Below the pieces are notes generated by a model that worked only from the letters and a program-made list of their open reading frames with translations, did no database searches and was not told the origin of the DNA. This document shows positions 62,323-64,000 of a stretch of DNA of 64,000 nucleotides, piece by piece. Every line of letters starts with the position of its first letter. Position 1 is the stretch's first letter. The stretch comes from Sternotherus odoratus (lineage: Eukaryota > Chordata > Testudines > Kinosternidae): assembly GCA_032164245.1 (NCBI GenBank), contig JAVMKO010000009.1:77819212-77883211 (forward strand), written 5' to 3'. The translations under genes were made by a program, and so were the position numbers.

Positions 62323-63031
62323 TTAATAGCACAATCCTATAAAGGAAATATCAGGCAAACATTTTGTACTTCATTCCTCCTGACATAAAAATCAAGACAA
62401 AATGGGTAGAGTTTATTATATATAAATTACTATAATATTAATATTAAGGATATACATAGTCTTCGTTTTCATTGATTCGGTGGATTTAAAATGGATTAAA
62501 ACTATTCTTTTTGTGTATGATTATTTAACAATTTATTTTTACACCAATTTTTATTCTGTTCTAAGAGAGTACAATTCTAAAGAAGTTGTATTCAAGAGTT
62601 CTCAGTGCAAAACGAGTAATGGTAGATATTTTTGAAAGTAATACATCTATTCTTTAAGAACTATTATAGAAATGCATAGATTTTAAACACAGGTATTGTG
62701 TCCTCAATTGTCCAATTCTGAGCAAGTGGACACAAATTTCAAAATGTATGGACTATTGGAGAAATTTAAAACATATCTTTCTGAGGGCACAGTAGATATT
62801 AAGAATGGTTTTGAAGTGTATAATTTTTATTTTTCACAAATGAAAATTCTGCATTATTTTGTTTGTTAAGATCATTTTGGGTAAATTCTCCACCCAATTC
62901 ATTGTTTCAAAATGAATGGGAGAAGGAAAAGAGAAAAACCCACTGTTTCCTCACCTACTTGTACGTTCTTAGTAGACTAACATCCTAACACTTGGCTTTT
63001 CCTCTCACACACAGAACATTTTATATAGAGA

Positions 63032-63128
63032 GGCCTAAGTTCTACAAACGTTTATGCACAAGCTCAACTTTAAGCATACGAATAGAAAGAAATTAAGCAC
63101 ATGCATAAGTGTTGGCAGTATCAGGGCC
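63032..63128. repeat. Near-palindrome, TTATGCACAAGCTCAA type
   Basis: GGCCTAAGTTCTACAAACGT plus TTATGCACAAGCTCAA pair with TTAAGCACATGCATAAGTGT and TGGCAGTATCAGGGCC; about 35 bp arms. Confidence 0.75.
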
Positions 63129-64000
63129 ATATTTGTTGTCTCTCATGAACATAATCTGTGCATACTGGGAGACATAATATAGTCGTTAGAAAGGACCACT
63201 ACAGTCATTTGGAACATTCGAAGCACTTCCATTAAAATGAGCACTGTACAGTCAACCCACCTTAGAATCAGTTGTGATTTTTTTAAAAAAAATTGGGATA
63301 CTCATTTCAGCCCTTTGCAATCAGTATCCCATTACTGGAAGAGCTACTAGATATCTAATTCATCTGCAATAAACCAAAAGCTATGAAATACATACAAAAA
63401 GATTAACTAGCTGCTGCAAGCCTGTCCAAATCAAAAGCATATCAAACCGTTGTGTGGCATAGTCCCTTTTTATTCCTTTGGGATTTCATATTTCAATAGA
63501 AGATAAAATTGAATTCAGTAATTCAAAGTAACCACAATGGATTAGGTTCTGCTACCCTTACTGACATTGAGTGGATCCATAGCTCTTGCAAACACTTGCA
63601 CGAAAGCTTAACTCTGTTCCCAAGTGTAGTCTCATTGAAATCAAGGGACCTATTCACCTTAGAATTAAGAATATGTACTAATTGTTGCAGGATCAGGGCC
63701 TTACTTTGCGAGGAGTCTCTCTGAAATCAACAGGATTGTGCACGTAGTAAATGCGAACTCCACGTGAGAAAGGGGGTGGCCCGACATAAAATATCATATT
63801 GTAGTTTGCCAAATTAGATTTTAACCAGTAAACTACTCTCCCCGATTGGTTGAAAGAGTCTCCCAACCTATAATTATGAACCACCACTGCATAACGATGC
63901 TGGTCTTTCCCCCTTACTGGTGATTTGCAAAGAGCACTCACCTTCCTACAGCTGCTCACAATATAAAATGGAACGCTAAAGTGGTGGCCTTTCAGTGGAT

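Larger units (their letters stand above)
57207..64000 (-). other. AFF2: AFF2 intron upstream of the exon (partial)
   Basis: AT-rich sequence with no recognisable exon; I looked for the preceding exon ending near GEPYK and did not find it. It holds a Penelope-type tail (about 61.1 kb), several near-palindromes, a short (CA)n tract near 60.83 kb, and otherwise nothing I recognise. The upstream intron continues past the end of the window. Confidence 0.8.

Noticed and set aside
63596..63612. Another hammerhead-like tail, from CACGAAAGCTTAACTC
   Set aside because: Only the short GAAAGCTT word is shared; no CTGATGA, stem or tail follows.

Overview
This is a piece of a vertebrate nuclear genome, most likely a turtle (Testudines), or failing that another archosauromorph reptile. 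The only protein-coding sequence I can support is one large internal exon of AFF2 (FMR2), on the minus strand at 56316-57206. It is 891 bp (297 complete codons) with a clear splice acceptor and donor. The rest reads as two AFF2 introns: 57207-64000 is upstream (intron before the exon) and 1-56315 is downstream (intron after it). The turtle call rests on the repeats: CR1 LINE, a GC-rich inert repeat, short inverted-repeat elements with GTCTACAC ends, GTTGCCAAC-ended elements, Penelope-like 3' tails and tRNA-derived SINE heads. I recognise these as abundant in chelonians, from memory and without a database search.

Layout. 0-3 kb: a 216-218 bp sequence occurs twice in direct orientation, with an odd interleaved inverted repeat just before the second copy. 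9.4-11.1 kb: a truncated MITE, a SINE nested in an older repeat, and a long hairpin element. 16-18 kb: a fresh 148 bp tandem duplication, a probable solo LTR and a GC-rich LTR-like block with a TATA box. 18.8-22.4 kb: a GTTGCCAAC element, a (GA)n microsatellite, a Penelope-type tail, an AT-rich tract, a TA-flanked MITE, and one MITE inserted in another. 25.3-27.2 kb: a 5'-truncated CR1 with decayed reverse transcriptase, interrupted by an LTR. 34.3-34.9 kb: the C-terminal coding scrap and 3' tail of what I infer is a Penelope-like element, with a hammerhead-like motif. 36.6 kb: GC-rich repeat. 39.8, 42.2 and 56.0 kb: TA-flanked mariner/pogo-type MITEs, the last only about 36 nt into the intron after the AFF2 exon. 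43.1-44.2 kb: a second LTR of the family seen at 26.4 kb and a full-length GTCTACAC MITE. Dozens of short near-palindromes with a TTGACTTCAATG-like centre are scattered throughout.

I found no second gene, no rRNA or functional tRNA gene, no CRISPR array and no operon-like arrangement. I see no new biological system of the bacterial or phage kind. The most interesting material is the hammerhead-like core in the Penelope-type tails, the MITE beside the AFF2 splice donor, and a few local rearrangements (interleaved inverted repeat, 148 bp tandem duplication, 216 bp direct repeat).
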